Source: Acanthornis magna (lineage: Eukaryota; Chordata; Aves; Passeriformes; Acanthizidae). Taken from it: a DNA stretch of 64,000 nt. Positions 12,501-25,900 of the stretch are shown here, in pieces. The notes under the pieces were generated by a model that worked only from the letters and a program-made list of their open reading frames with translations, ran no database searches and had not been told where the DNA came from. The stretch spans positions 62,001 through 126,000 of the forward strand of contig JAWUZG010001086.1 in the NCBI GenBank assembly GCA_036785705.1, given 5' to 3'. How positions within the stretch are numbered: the first letter of the stretch is position 1; each line of letters starts with the position of its first letter. A program made the position numbers and the translations under genes.

Positions 12501-15054
12501 GTTCATCTAATACAAGAGAAGAGTAAATGGAGACTAATATAAAAGTAGGTGCTGTGCTGTGTACTCTTCATTTTGAAAGCAATGATAGTACAGGCAGGGC
12601 ATTAGAATGAGAAATTGTGTCTTGGTGGAAACATTCTTTTGTTTCTTTAATTTTGTAAATATCTTGTCGATTGTTCAGGGTAAAACCAGCTTTAAATTTC
12701 TATCCCACTTGACAAATTAAAATGTCGCTGCCAGTCCCAGGAGCTCTGAATTTATTTGGTAACTAATAACTACTTCTGTTTCATAAAAAGATATGCAGAG
12801 ACTGTAGTGTTTGGCTCTTAGGGCAAAATGTTGGAATCTGTTCCTGCTGGTAGATTTACAGGAGCAGGTTATGGTGCCATGTTACCATCAGCCACAGAGA
12901 TTGGGACTGTAAGAGTTCTGCTGAGTTAATGTCCTAGAAAATCAGACCAAGGTATCACCTGATGGAGTCAATCATATCTTTATTAAAATAATTAGATTTT
13001 CCTATTACATAGGCAGCAATAGCTTCTTCAATATCACTGTCAGATAATGAATAATGTGGGATTATGATCTCTCTGTGGCAAAGGAGATAAAGAAAGGAAC
13101 CAGAGGCAGAAAATGAAAGTTTGATGATAATATTAGAGATAAAAAAAATAAATGAATGAAAGAACTATCAGATTTAAAGAGATATCATGCAGATAGAAAT
13201 GTATAAAGAACTGGTAATGTAGAAAAAGGAAAAGTGACATAACTCATGCAAATATGCCTCATATTTCAAAGAAGACTTTCAAAGAAATATTCCTGAAATA
13301 AAAAGAACAATTTAACAAAGGGTCTTTAAAAGTCACAAGCAGTGTTTTACGGAACATACAATTTGCTCATGGGTATGTACTGCTGCTGGGGGACTGGAGT
13401 TTATTTTAGTTCAATTAACCTATATATATACACTTATAAATCTGCATTATAGGACATATGGCCATGTGGTCCTCACGCATCAAGCATCATACAAACACAC
13501 TTTGAGATCAGTGAGATCCTGGGGGAGGACAGAACAAATACAGTGCGCAGAAAAATAGCAGAAAGGACATGCCTTTGTAGCATATAACAAAGAAAATTTT
13601 GAGTTAAGGAAAAAATTCTGCCCTTTTGACTTCACAGTTGTTGGACCTTTGTACTGTGGATCTGATTCTGGTCCACAAAGCAGAAGAGTTCAGTGTGCAG
13701 CAGGGTTGTTGGGCTTTGATAGGGTGGACTCATGCCAGGCTTCATGCATTGCCTAATCATTTCTTGTGAAATGAGTTACTCTTGTTTTCATCTTAGGAGA
13801 AATATTTTGTTTGCGAAACACGTAGCTGCATATTCACTTATGCTTCCCAAGCATGTGAATGCATGGGGTGAGATGGATGGCAGTAATTTTCACAGCTTAA
13901 GTTGCCACTTTATCATGGGGAAGCAAATAGGATCCATACGAGGTACATGTTATTGCAGAGTATGTTCCTTGTGTATCATTTGACTGCAGTTAAAGCCCAT
14001 CAAATCTCCTTTATGGCTTCTTATATCTCAAGATTCTATTTACGTCAGATTTCATGTGTGTATTTCACTAGAGGCTGCATTCAAAGCAACGTATTTCAGA
14101 CAGGAGAGCAGCTGCTGGCTGCTGCCATGCTAGGATGGAAATTCAGGTGAAAAACATCTGTGAAATCAGGGAAAATTAGAATTCCTTGTGCTAAAGGAGA
14201 TGTCAGATTCAGGAAAGGGCTTTTCTTTAATAATTCTTACTTAGTATACTGGAGTTTGCTGTCCATTGATCTCATTAGGTCACACAAAATGCTTTGTCTT
14301 AGGATGATACATACTAGGGAAAATTCATGTTTAGATATAAAAGATGAAGCAAAATGCATACGACTGACTAAAGAACACAGTTCTTTATCAGTTGAGGGAC
14401 GTATGGCATCCTGGTACCCTTTATACCCTGTTTCTCATAATGAAACAGGGACAGTAATGTAATGTTCTAAATACACCAAAAATTGTTAAAGGTTGCCTGA
14501 AACACTGACTTGAAAATTCAGTACTGAAAACTTTTGGTAGCGGCTGCCATTTTCATGCATTAAGAAAGCAGGGATATTAATCCTTGGGAAAATACATTAT
14601 CATAGCTGTCTTTTGGACGTCTGTTGTCCAGTTCTTACTCTGTGCTATTCAGCTGAGGGTTCTGCTGGAAAGGTTTATCTTTTAAAAAAATGATAATTAT
14701 GAATAGTGAGCTTTCTTGGGCCTTTACAGTTCTTTGGTTCTCACCCTCGGTGCATCTGTGCCATGGTTTGAATGATGAAGCTGTTGGATATGCAGGTGGG
14801 TGCTCTCCGTTTAGTGTGTCCTGCATTGCCCCCGGGCTCGAGGGATATGAGTTAGATGCATCTGCCCTCTCAGAACCTCTGCCAGGGCTCTGTAAGTAAT
14901 TAGGTGGAATTATGGCATATTAAAATATGCTGATACATTTGAAAAGATGTTACTGTAACAGTGGGATTTTTAGAAATGAAAGCTCTCTACTGTGTTTCAA
15001 GTCTGCTGTGGCCAAAAGCTAACCTAGTAGGAAACACAGCCAGCAATGATAGGC

Positions 15055-15071
15055 TTTTTTTTTTTTTTTTT
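15055..15071. repeat. T17 mononucleotide run
   Basis: Seventeen uninterrupted thymines. A simple repeat likely to vary in length between individuals; no transposon tail is recognisable beside it on either strand. Confidence 0.9.
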
Positions 15072-18000
15072 CGGATTTAGTAACCTGAATTTCAGCTACA
15101 AAAAGATTTTACAGCTTTCATATATATTGATGAGGATAATCTAAAGAGAGTTTATCTCTGTAATCTAATTTGCAAGATTAATTGCTGAGCTGTTTTTTAT
15201 GTATTTTATCCTTACATCCACAGCATGTACAGTCATCCCAATGTCCAATTAATCTTTTTTTTAAAAAACCAATACAGAAATTGAACTTGAGCTTTTGAAT
15301 GCCGTGTTAATGCCTGGCTTGGGCAACAAAATGGTATAGTCCTTTCAGATGAGACATTGTCCACTGCTTTTCTTCTGTAGTGCCTGGGAAAAGCAGCCCT
15401 AGAATTGCAGTCTTGGCATTAGCACAGTCCCAAAAACACACATCAGGAGGCATTGCTTGTGTGGCATGACAATGCGCTCTGCTTGCGGCATGTAGGAATG
15501 TGTAACAATATCTATCATTTTTGGAGGTAGTCATGCAACTTACATTATTTTCTCCCTAGCAGAGGTTTTCTCTTCTGCTACCACTGGAAAACACTTCAAG
15601 TGGTTAATAGAAAATCCAGTCCCTTATCTGTGAGCTTGTTACATATGCCTGCCATTTGTTCATATTATCCCAACAGCTTGTAGAATATCGTCATTCATTT
15701 CCAAAGTATCAGAAAAAGGCAGTGATCTACCTCAACTCCCCTTCCTCTGCTTCCACAGACTCAAGCTCCGTGCAGCCTTGCAGCTGCGCGGTGTGGGAGT
15801 TGTGTGGTTTTGGGCTGCCCATGCAGTGCTGACAGGTCAGGAATGTGAGAGGGAGCACTGGCACTGATTTCCAAGAAATCATGAAACAGTGATTTTTAGC
15901 TGAAAAGAGAGTATAGGCGAGGTTTTGTGATAGTTTCAATTTGCAAGATGATTGCTCAGGAAATGTAGGGGGAGGAAAATGAAAGGGGGTGGCAGAAAGG
16001 TAGGGGGACCTTTGGATATACTTAGGCTATCAGATTATAGACAGCTTTGTGAAAAGCAAGTTATGAACTGCTCTAGGAAGCAGTAGTACGGTAGAGAGAA
16101 GAGATGTAATAAGACATTTCTGCATGTGAAGAAAGCGTCTTTGCTGCCCACCTGATCGTAATCTTACTTTTGTTTTGAATACTGAAGGAAGTTATGCATC
16201 AACTGACAACAGGGCTTTTCAGATGCCTCTGGCAGTTTGCATGCCAAACCACACCTTAATCAGTGATAATTCATTCAGAAAATCTTGTAGACATGGGACT
16301 TGTGTAATGAGATCACATAGTCTTCTGTGGAGCATAGTCCTCATCTAGAAAAAGATAACAGCTAATTTTCATCATTCTGATTTGACATTTCAATGCAAGT
16401 CATGTGGTAGCTCTGAATTGCAGGTGAGTCAGAGTGTGGAAGAGCCTTCTGCACAAGAGAAACTATAGCTTTTAGCATTGAATTTTAATTCTCATGGAAA
16501 ACAAGCAAACCTGTTACTGGGAACTTGTCAAACATCCAAATGAAGAAAATACCAATTTAGAGTTCAGCTAGACTCCTCTCTAATTAGTGTTCTTACAGCG
16601 TGGCAATGACCATGGTAGATGCTCTTGGAGATTGTCACCGCCTGAGACTAGAGATGAACCATCAAATTCATTGGAGCAGTCAGCGTTTCCTTTTATGTGT
16701 GTACATGTTCTTGGCAGCTGAAAAAGTGTTTCTCTCTTAAATGAGTATGTTCCTATCAGGTAAAATCTGATCATAAGACGAACAATTGCAGTGTGTTATA
16801 TTTCACTGTCAATCTCTTTACTTAATTGCTTTTTTCTTTTTTCTTTTTAAAGCAAAGGCTATGATAGAAAGTTTAGTTTGAACTCAGTTGCTTTTTCTAA
16901 TACAAACCATTGAATGTACTGAAAATCTATGGCTAATTAAAGAATTTTTTAATTTAGAATATAAGTACTACTGTGGATCCATTAATTTTGTGGCAGGCAT
17001 ACCTAATACAGTCTTGTAATTTTTAGGAATTATTTAAACTAGCAGATAGTTTTCTGCTTTTTCAGGTTCTCTATTAAGCTAATATTTGGAATACCTTAGA
17101 ACCAAAGGTTTTGTAAGGAATTTTTGCGATGTAGAACTGCTTTAAAATATGTATCAGTCACACATAGGAACTCGTGGCATTCTAAGCTTCTTGTTTCTTT
17201 GAGGGCCAGCCAAAATTTCAACACAAAGTCTTGATATCCATGCTTGCCAGAGTTGATTTATGACTTAACCAGAACAAAATTTGGCACACATGACTGCTGA
17301 ACTCCAGCCCAGCTTAAAGCACATAACTCCTGCAGCATGCACAGCAAGTGGAGCCAGGTGTATGTCCAGCAGGGAAGGGAAGGTGGTGGCTGTTGGATGT
17401 GGGTGCCATGTCTCCTCCATGTGACCTCAAGTCCACCAAGTGGACTCAGCCAGCAGTTAATTAAAAAGTTGTTATGAAATGTGGCAGAAAAACTTCATCC
17501 ATGCTTTAAGAGAGAGCTGGTTCAGCTTTGCTGATAGAAGGAAAAAATTTGGTTTGCTCTTCAGCCAGCAGATCGGACTGTGTACAGCAACAAGCAGATT
17601 TTCTGCAAGATTTTTTTGTTATGTTCCATTCTTGCTCTAGCACTGTATTTAAATAGAATTTAGGGCATTGTTTTTAGTGAATATAAGCCAGGGAATGTCG
17701 TGGGTTCACTACCATCATAATGAATATTTTATTACAGCAGCTGAAATCTTGGATTTTGATGAGGAGAGGGCACCATTGTTTCAGTTCTGTGAAATCTCTC
17801 TGAGGATCACTACCTTACTTACTTATTTAGTTTTTGAGACAGGCAGAGCATTAGTGAATATCAGGAAGAAAACATGATCTGATCCAATTTTAAGCACTTT
17901 GTCAAAACAGTAAAGCAAACTTTTCCTATCTGTCTGATGATTTCTGTGATTGTGAAATAAAGCTAGCCTAGCTTTTGGACTGGTTCAGGGCCAAGGGATA

Positions 18001-19802
18001 ACTGATCATCAAGTGGAGATCTTTTCATTTATCAGTTTATTTTTTTGCCCTTCCACAGAGACTGGCCAAATAAAATGTTTTCTTAGTGCCCTGCTCGCCA
18101 CTCTGGTGTTTTCATCAATTTCACTCTGTCTCTGGGGCTACAAGTGTCAGTCAGTTGCAATAAGGTGTCATTTTTGCCACTTCTGTGTTTATTAGGAGCT
18201 CTCAGATATTTACTGCCCAGTTTCCTGGACCTGTGCCTTGGGTGAGCCGTGTGGGACATGTGCTCGAGAGCTGTGGCAGAAATGTGTGCGGCTGATCTGG
18301 GCACAGCAGTAATAAAATACAGAGCTAAGGATCATTTCCTGCCCACTGATAGGCAAGTTCAGCAAACTCTATTTATGTTTCTTGCTTGATGTAAATTTTT
18401 GACCTTTATGATTCAGTGGACAGCCTAAAAATGTCTGAATGAATTGATAAGAATCAGTAGCCAAAAAACAGGAATCTGATAGAAAAATAGCTTTCTTCTC
18501 TTCCTTCCTTTTCACAGAAAATGGCAAAAGTCAGATTTTTTTTTTTTAAATTGCTTAAGCATGGTGTTTCCTCATCTGCTGTTCCTCCAGAACCTTTTGT
18601 GAAGCAGGCAAATTAGATCCTGCTCTGGCATCGAAAGTTCAGACACTTTTGATGTACAGTACAACAGCTGAGAAGTCCTGCAATGGGGCAGTCCTACCAA
18701 ATGCTGTCTGCTAAGGTGAAGCTGTACTGCCCCAGACCCCCTTTGGGTTTTGAGGCAGGCAGTGTGTTGCAGACTGGGCAGTCAGGCAGTGAATAAACAG
18801 TAAGTAGTTTAAATAGAAATGGGGTGCAGAGGATTTCAAGACTGGTTCTTCACCTTGACTATTTTGTTATGTTAGGAATTAATGAATGTGTTACCATTCT
18901 TCAGTGAGCCTCAGGCTAATAACTCTGTGAGCTTAGATACCCTCAAGGTAATTTTTTCCTTCCTTTTAAATCAGGCCAATTTAGTAAATGTCAAGCAGTC
19001 TGGAATAAGAAATGACTAATTTTGTGTCATTTTATATCTTTTGGTAACCATGATTATATCTATCCTGAGTGTGATCAGTTAGAAAACTTGAAAAAATTGT
19101 GCTCTCTTCAATCTGGGCAAGGTAGTACCACAGCAGCATTTAGCAATCCTTTAAGATTTCTGGAGCCAGAATGTTGTTAGGTTCCTATAAAATTTAATGA
19201 TGCATGGTGTAGTGAAAATGATGTAATAGCACAAAGTTAAACAGGATACTTCATTTGCAGATTGGAAATTAGAGATGGATCTGGCCTTTTTCCCTTGCTG
19301 TGTGGGAGCGTTGGAATGTAGTTCTGGTTTGGGCACCCCACGTGCACTGCCTGCAATTGCCTTTGCAGGATGCACGAACAAAATTCATCTGATACTGCAG
19401 AGTCACTTGTGAAGTACCAGAGGGGCATGAAGTTCTGTAAAAGCAAGACCATGAAACAACTAGAGCAGCTAAAACTGCCTGTGGTAGAGAGAACATGATG
19501 TGCGATTTAAATATCAATAGTAGTTGATGTAAAATAAAGAAAATACCTGCAATCTGTCTTGGACTCCTGTCTGTGGCTTGGATGAGGGAGCAGAAGAAAT
19601 GATTGCAAAAAAGTTTTGCGGGGCACACGGGACAGTCTGGCTTCAGTTTTACAAATGGCTTAAAAGTTCAGTTATCAAAATTAGTTCTCATAGCACAGTT
19701 TGGAGTTTTTGGTGTGTGAAAGGAGAGGAGATGGGAAAGAAGGGAAAGGCAAGGTGGGTGTGCAGCACTGTTGGGCAAAGGGAGATGTATGGAATAGGTC
19801 TG

Positions 19803-19840
19803 CCTGGTTAAAGACATTCTCCCTGGTTAAAGACACTCTC
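19803..19840. repeat. 19-bp tandem duplication (two copies)
   Basis: The motif 'cctggttaaagacattct' is repeated 19 bases later with one substitution (t to c in 'cactct'). A small, recent-looking local duplication with no visible function. Confidence 0.85.
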
Positions 19841-22800
19841 CATTCAAAAATGGCCATCAGTATAGGGAGGGGGGATTTAAAGAATTACACTGAAATGGTG
19901 CTAGCTGAAAAGAAGGTCAGGGGAGTTGAAATCTACTATTACTACCTGTAGCAAAGCTAGTATCTGCAGATGAAAGCTGCTGGGGTAGGAGGGAAATACC
20001 TACAAAGAACAAACTGAAGTGGACTCCCACAGTAATTCTATCCCTCTGAGTTAAAGCTGATTCTTTCAGAATCCAGAAATATTCACTTTGCGGCATCCCT
20101 AAAGTGGGAACAGAGCAGTACATACAAATTATGTCCTAATCTCACCCTAATCTTATGGCAGAAGAGAAAGAATCAGTAAAAAGACAAGTGGAACTCAACC
20201 AAAAGCAGCTAACAAACATCGCTAACTAACATTTTAATGCTAGAGCAGTTATTAGGCACCAAAAAAATGATCTATCTTCGAGATTCTTGGCGTTCAAATA
20301 ATTTTCTCAAATGAGTGCTAAGGTCTTTGTCATGCTTCTGATCTGCACTCTCATTCTTAGACTACACCCAAGTTTGTGGCTTTTAGATTGGCTAAATAAC
20401 TGATGAACCATGCTCATGCTCAGAGTCTGACACTGCTGGTGTTCTTTGCAGTGTAGGAGAGATTTTTCACCAGCTTCAGGGCATGGGACACCTGCTGCCA
20501 TCCCTTAAGCAATAAACTTGAAGGTTTGTAACAGATGCTTTATAAGGCATTTTCATAATGTGTTGTTCTATGTTTCCTTTTACTGTTCCTGTTAAATCAA
20601 GATTTTAAAGCTGTTTTCTTTTAAGGCAAGTGACAAGTGAATCACTAAGTAAGGGTTCAGAGACAGACAGTTTGACAGCCCATGGAAACAACAATCCAGG
20701 GTATGAATGGCAAAGCTGATGTGTAATTCTGATTTATACATTGCTAAATAGTGAAAATTTCTAGGAACAGTTGCATAGTTTTGGAAGTTTCTTCTTTAAA
20801 ATAATTTTCCCCTGTGTTGCAAGTGAGCATCAGCAGCTGTGGCTCAAAATATGGCCAAGTATGAGGAGAGGAATTGGAATTTTTTCCCTTTGAGTTCTCA
20901 TTAGCCATCATCAGTGTGGTTCTCATGGCTTTCTGTCTTCTGTTTCCTGTGATTTCTAGATGACTGCTGTCCCTTCTATGGCCGTGTACTTCTTGCCCCT
21001 GCTTTGATAATAGCATTTTTGGTGAAGGCTTGCTCAAATTGTTTGTGGCTTTGCTGCAATAAGTGGTTATTACATCCATGATGCTCTAGTAGGGCGTTTC
21101 TTTCCCTGTTCCTTCTGAATGTTTGTGCACACACACTGGCACAGCTGGTGCTGAACACCACTATAAATGTCCCTGCAGTCCCTGTGAGGAGTCCTGGTGG
21201 AGGCAAAGCAGGCACTGCCTGGTGTGCCTGAGTCCCTTCCTTGGTGGCACATTGGTGCTGGGGCTCCCTTTGAGCTCACTGCTGGGTGTGCTCTCCAGGG
21301 TGCAGAATGGACATTTTCACCATCCCAACTGTTGCTAAATAGGCTGATTAATCAATATGTCTATATTAATTTCTGTATTTCCTTACTCTGTCCTAACTCT
21401 TTAGGAGCTCATCAGAATATAAGATTCATTGTAGCTGTTCCCACAAAAGTGCATTACTTCAAAACTACTTTTGTTTGTTCAGGGTCCTGTGGAGTTTAGA
21501 GTGTCTTAAAGAAGTTATTATTAAAATGTCTTCTGTCTAGAATCAGGTAAGAGCTCAAGGACATGCTACAAATTCTCTTAATGTGATCAGGGGGATTGGA
21601 TTAGACAGCTTTCACAGATGCACACTGGTACGACTCCCACGGAAAGGACAGATGATCCCAACTAGAAGATATTCTGAAATGCAGAGCTCCAAAAAAAACT
21701 TCTTGCAGAGGTTTTCATTCTGAATACCTTAAACTTTTTGTCTTGCACTTCATAGTCCAATTACTTTCTTTTGGTCTTTCTGTGAAAATCTGTTCCTTCT
21801 TCAGTCTTTTGCAGTTTGCCACAGTGGCTGTGGCTTGATGCCAGCTGGGTACACAATCTGACTTGCTGTGAGACAAGACTGGGGAATCTTCCAAATAGCT
21901 GGCAACTACAAATATCTGCAAAACAGAGACAGGCAACTTTGCTGCCAGCTGTCTCTGTCTGACAAAAATGCCATCTTGGGTTACATGCACAGGAGAGAAC
22001 TAATAGTTCAAAAAAATGCGGGTTTTTTTGTTTGTTTGATTTAGTGGGGTTTTTGTTAAGCCAGCTGAGCTAAAGAATCAAAGTTTTCACAGCTTATGTA
22101 GGACTTAAGAGGAATACACATTGTGGCTTTAGGTTCAGTTTTCAACAGATTCAAGGTATTTGTAGTGATCTTTACAGAAACAGGGTTATTGTTCGTATTT
22201 ATGTTTTGAGGAAAAATAATTTCTGTGTAGATGACCTGTAATACAGAAGATGTTCACATAATTATAAAGAAAATTTAAACATTGGAAGGGAAGGAAGTGT
22301 TTAAGATAAATGTTCGTAAATATAAATCAACACTAATAAAAGGGAAATGGTGCTTATCACTGTTTGATGGAGTGTATTAAGATAAATGTTTTCTAAGCAC
22401 TGCAATGAATGAAGTTCAGGTGCATTTAAAAGTTAAGTACATTATTTTAAAAACTGAAACCCAAATCTGTTAGTCATTTCATTATGTTTTAAAAATGTTT
22501 TAAACACTTCCGTCTGTCCAGAGTGGGAGATGTTGTCTCATCATCTAATTCTCTGCTTCCTACTCTACTGAAATCTAATCAGAGAGGAATCTCCCCATCC
22601 TCTGGGAGGAATGAGCTTAACCTCTTGCCTAAGCTATTTATATTAACAGAAAATATTTCACTGCTACTTTTCCTTTTTTTGTTGTTGTTGTTTTGTTTTG
22701 TATGCAAGGATTATTTACAGGAAAGCCTAGGAAAGTTCCTACATCTACACCAGGAACCAAGAGACACATAAATGCAAATGCAGTTCTGAATCTGTAGCCC

Positions 22801-22927
22801 CACTCTATATATGGGTAGAAAGATTTATAAGAGATATTGACTTAAATGCAGATGAGAAAAGCTTCAGTTGCTGTAGGACTGCATTGAATGAAGAGATCAC
22901 ATTTTCTGAGGCTTCTGTGTCTGTCAG

Positions 22928-22960
22928 CTCTGGGGTCCTTGAACTCTAAGGACCCCAGAG
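22928..22960. repeat. Perfect inverted repeat: 13-bp stem, 7-base loop
   Basis: The arm 'ctctggggtcctt' (22928-22940) is followed by the 7-base spacer 'gaactct' and its exact complement 'aaggaccccagag' (22948-22960). The arms have 8 G/C in 13 positions, which would give a stable hairpin in RNA or a cruciform in DNA. Pairing does not extend beyond 13 bp, so it is much shorter than a typical pre-miRNA. No poly-T terminator or neighbouring gene suggests a function. Confidence 0.9.
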
Positions 22961-25900
22961 GTTTTTTGCATCTTTACTCTGGGTTTGGATTTTGGATTCA
23001 GATCTGTTTCTTGAATTGGCCACCCCAAGGTTTTCTGAAGTCTGAAACACAGAACCAAGCTGGTGTTTAACTTCAGCCATTCTCTGTTGGTTGCTGTAGG
23101 TCTCTCTTAAAGGACTGTAGGAGGTGATCTTTCCTGTAGATAAAATACAGGAATTGACATAAGGCTATGCCATCCATCTCAGTCAAGTGAAGTAACTTTC
23201 TGTTTCAAAATCTTCTCTTTCACCTGAAGTATTACATTTCTGCTTACCCAGAAACTCACTATTATTGCTTGAATGAGCAGCAGTGTAATCCTCTGAGGTG
23301 CTGGTGTCTGAGGGGCCAGGAAGGCAATGAAAACTCCAAGCAGTGTAGTGTGAAAGCTCCCAGGTAGAGCTGCCTGGGGACTTTGCAATATGAGCTGCAC
23401 TGATTTTTCTTGCACCACAGAGTAAGGGATTACACTGCACTGCTCCTGCTGCAGGATGGGGATGAGGATGAAAACTGGTCATGGAGAGAAGAGCCCTATT
23501 GAGCTGAGTGAGGGGTATGAGTGTCCAAGGAGAGGGTAGTCTTTGCCAGACTGGCCCACATGTGCTGCCCCCTCTGTGGGGAAGTGTGGCAAACCTCAGT
23601 CAGCAGCAGCAGCGAAATGTCGCAAACCAGAAGAGGGAGGGAAGTGTATAGTCAGAAAAAAATATTAGCAAGTAGTGTTTCTTACCTCTGTCTTCCTTTC
23701 TCCTGGGAGGAAAAGGTAAAATAAGCCCCCAAAGTGCTTTGCTGTTCTGCCTGTGTGACCTGTGTTCCACTGCAGAGGTCAGAGGAGCCATGGTGGTGCA
23801 GCTGGGTGAGAAGTGGGAGTCACAGGTAATCCTCTTTGCACTTACTCTCCAGAGGATTTCAATTTCCAGGGTAGTCTGAGGTCTGCAATTTGAGAGTGAT
23901 CCTGTAGGACAGCAACACTGAAAGGAATGTTGCAGTAGGTGGAGGGGTGCTGAGCTGTGGTGAGCCACCCCTGTGCAGTGGCACTGAGGCACACAAAGAC
24001 CCAGGGAGCTGCTGGCACTGGGATGTACAGCCCACTGTGTGGTGCACAGCCCACTGTGTGGTGCACACCCCTCTTCAGGGACATCAGCGTCACAGCCATG
24101 TCCTGGTGGCTTTTCCATGCCCTCAGTGCATCTCCTTGCTTGTCTTCTGTTGAGGATTCTTCAAATGATGCTGTAAGAGCAAGTACCACTTCTCCCAGGC
24201 TTCTGTGTTGTTGTTGAAGCAGGTGATGTGTGGTGGAGTGGAGCATCTTCTCAAGTGAAATGCAGCCTGTTGTCAATGAAAGGCCAGATCTGGCTCTTCT
24301 CAGCCAAACCCTTTTTGTCAGAACTAGGAAGAACATCAGAAGCAGGCTCCAGAAATGTGGAATCCACTGTATGATTGTATTTGGTTACTTAATTCAGAAT
24401 TCACTCCAAAACTAGAGAAGACCATTTTCTGACCTTTTCAGCTGAGTAAAGCTGTAGGTGCCTGTTGTCTCTCTGGAAGGGTGTGTAAAAGCTCTGTTCC
24501 TCTTGGTGCAAGAAGCCATGAATGATTATCTTTCAGGAGCAGAGCATCTCTCCTCCCAGAACAGCTGGGATTAGCTCAGTAGTGAATCCATAAGCTACAT
24601 GGTTTGGTTTGTTTTTTTTTCCAGAAAACCCACTTTATTTTACACCAGGCATGAAGAAGATGTAGAGGGATAATCTCTCTGCTCCTTTTTCACCTCTGAA
24701 AAGTAACATCATTCAGGATGTGATTCTCCACTTGGGAATCCTTCTTACATAAAGTTGCTTATGGATTCTGGCTTTTCTACTTCATCCAAGGATTATACAC
24801 ACTGTCAGTTTTCACTGAGCTCTTTTCGCTTTTGTTATAAATACACCATTCGTATTCATGAGGGGGGGAAAAAAGCAGCTTTAGTTATGCCTGTCCGTGG
24901 CAAAACCTAATTTGATTATGTTGCATAATTTAACCTTTTAAAGGCATAACCTGACCTTTTATCAGGGGGAGCTGCTTTAATTAAGCTAAACCAGAGAAGA
25001 CTGTGTCTTCTGTGCTTCTGAAAAGACAGAAGAATTTTGGAAATGCTTTACACTGCTTGGAATACAGGAGACAGCCAAGAGCCTGTGCTAACAGATCTTG
25101 CTGAAAGAGGCATTTGTAGGAGAAAGTGAGGCTTTAAATGTGCCAGCAGTGGTGGCAGGGAAGCACCTTTCCATGTTGTCCTTGTAAGGGAGAAGATGAT
25201 GCTTTTTAACCATTCTGCACTTAACAGGCTGAATGTGGAGATGAGGTTTTGCTTCTAAGCCTCCTCTAGTTCTCAAAGCACAGGGAGTTGTCCAGCCACA
25301 TCAGAGCAACTTACTTGCAGCTGAATCAGAAATCTGTATGCAAAAATCTTATTCTTGGTAATTATTCAGAAGATCTTAACATTTCCTGTGGGAGAAATGG
25401 AGGTTTCTGTAAGCCTTCATAGATTTCTTCTTTTAAAACTGCTGTTGAAGACAGTTCCACAGATAAAATCTTTTATGTCTATTTTTCACAAATCTGTATG
25501 TGTGAGAGAAATCAAGATAGAATCAAGATTATATGGAATGCTTCAGTAATACTACATACACATTTCATTGCTAAACTTTGTGTGTAGAAAGTGATTAGAA
25601 GTTTTAGAGTTAAGGTAAAAGAATAAAATATATTGGTTTGCATTAATGATTTATATCAAATAAGTGATCTGGTAATTAAGGTTGAAATGGTGCTTGAATT
25701 TAAATCTTAAATTCTGGCATGCATAACTTCTCTTTCTATTTCCTAGGGTCAAAATTTCACTTATATAGTCTCAATCTTTAATTTTATTTAAAGTAGTGAT
25801 TGAAGAATAACTGTTCTTTCATAATTTCTCCTTCTAAACTTGGAAGAAGCTGTTTAGAAATTATTCATAGTCTTTTGAAAATCCTGGCCACTTTAAAACA

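Larger units (their letters stand above)
12501..22927. other. Noncoding AT-rich DNA, no gene recognised
   Basis: No gene, RNA or recognisable transposon. It contains a T17 run at 15055-15071 and several shorter T runs. Open frames reach about 119 codons (19269-19628, minus) but lack domains or coding-type composition. A CAG|GTGAGT at 16422-16428 lacks a pyrimidine tract. Confidence 0.65.

Noticed and set aside
16411..16430. CAG|GTGAGT on the plus strand
   Set aside because: Upstream sequence is purine-mixed with no polypyrimidine tract.
21580..21670. Possible CR1 3' end (ggattggattagacagcttt)
   Set aside because: Only one short block matches; the following sequence does not continue like CR1.
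23600..24336. Two overlapping minus-strand open frames of 172 and 164 codons, the longest in the window
   Set aside because: Two frames are open over the same GC-richer DNA, a 19-bp tandem duplication lies inside, and neither has a recognisable domain or coding-type composition.
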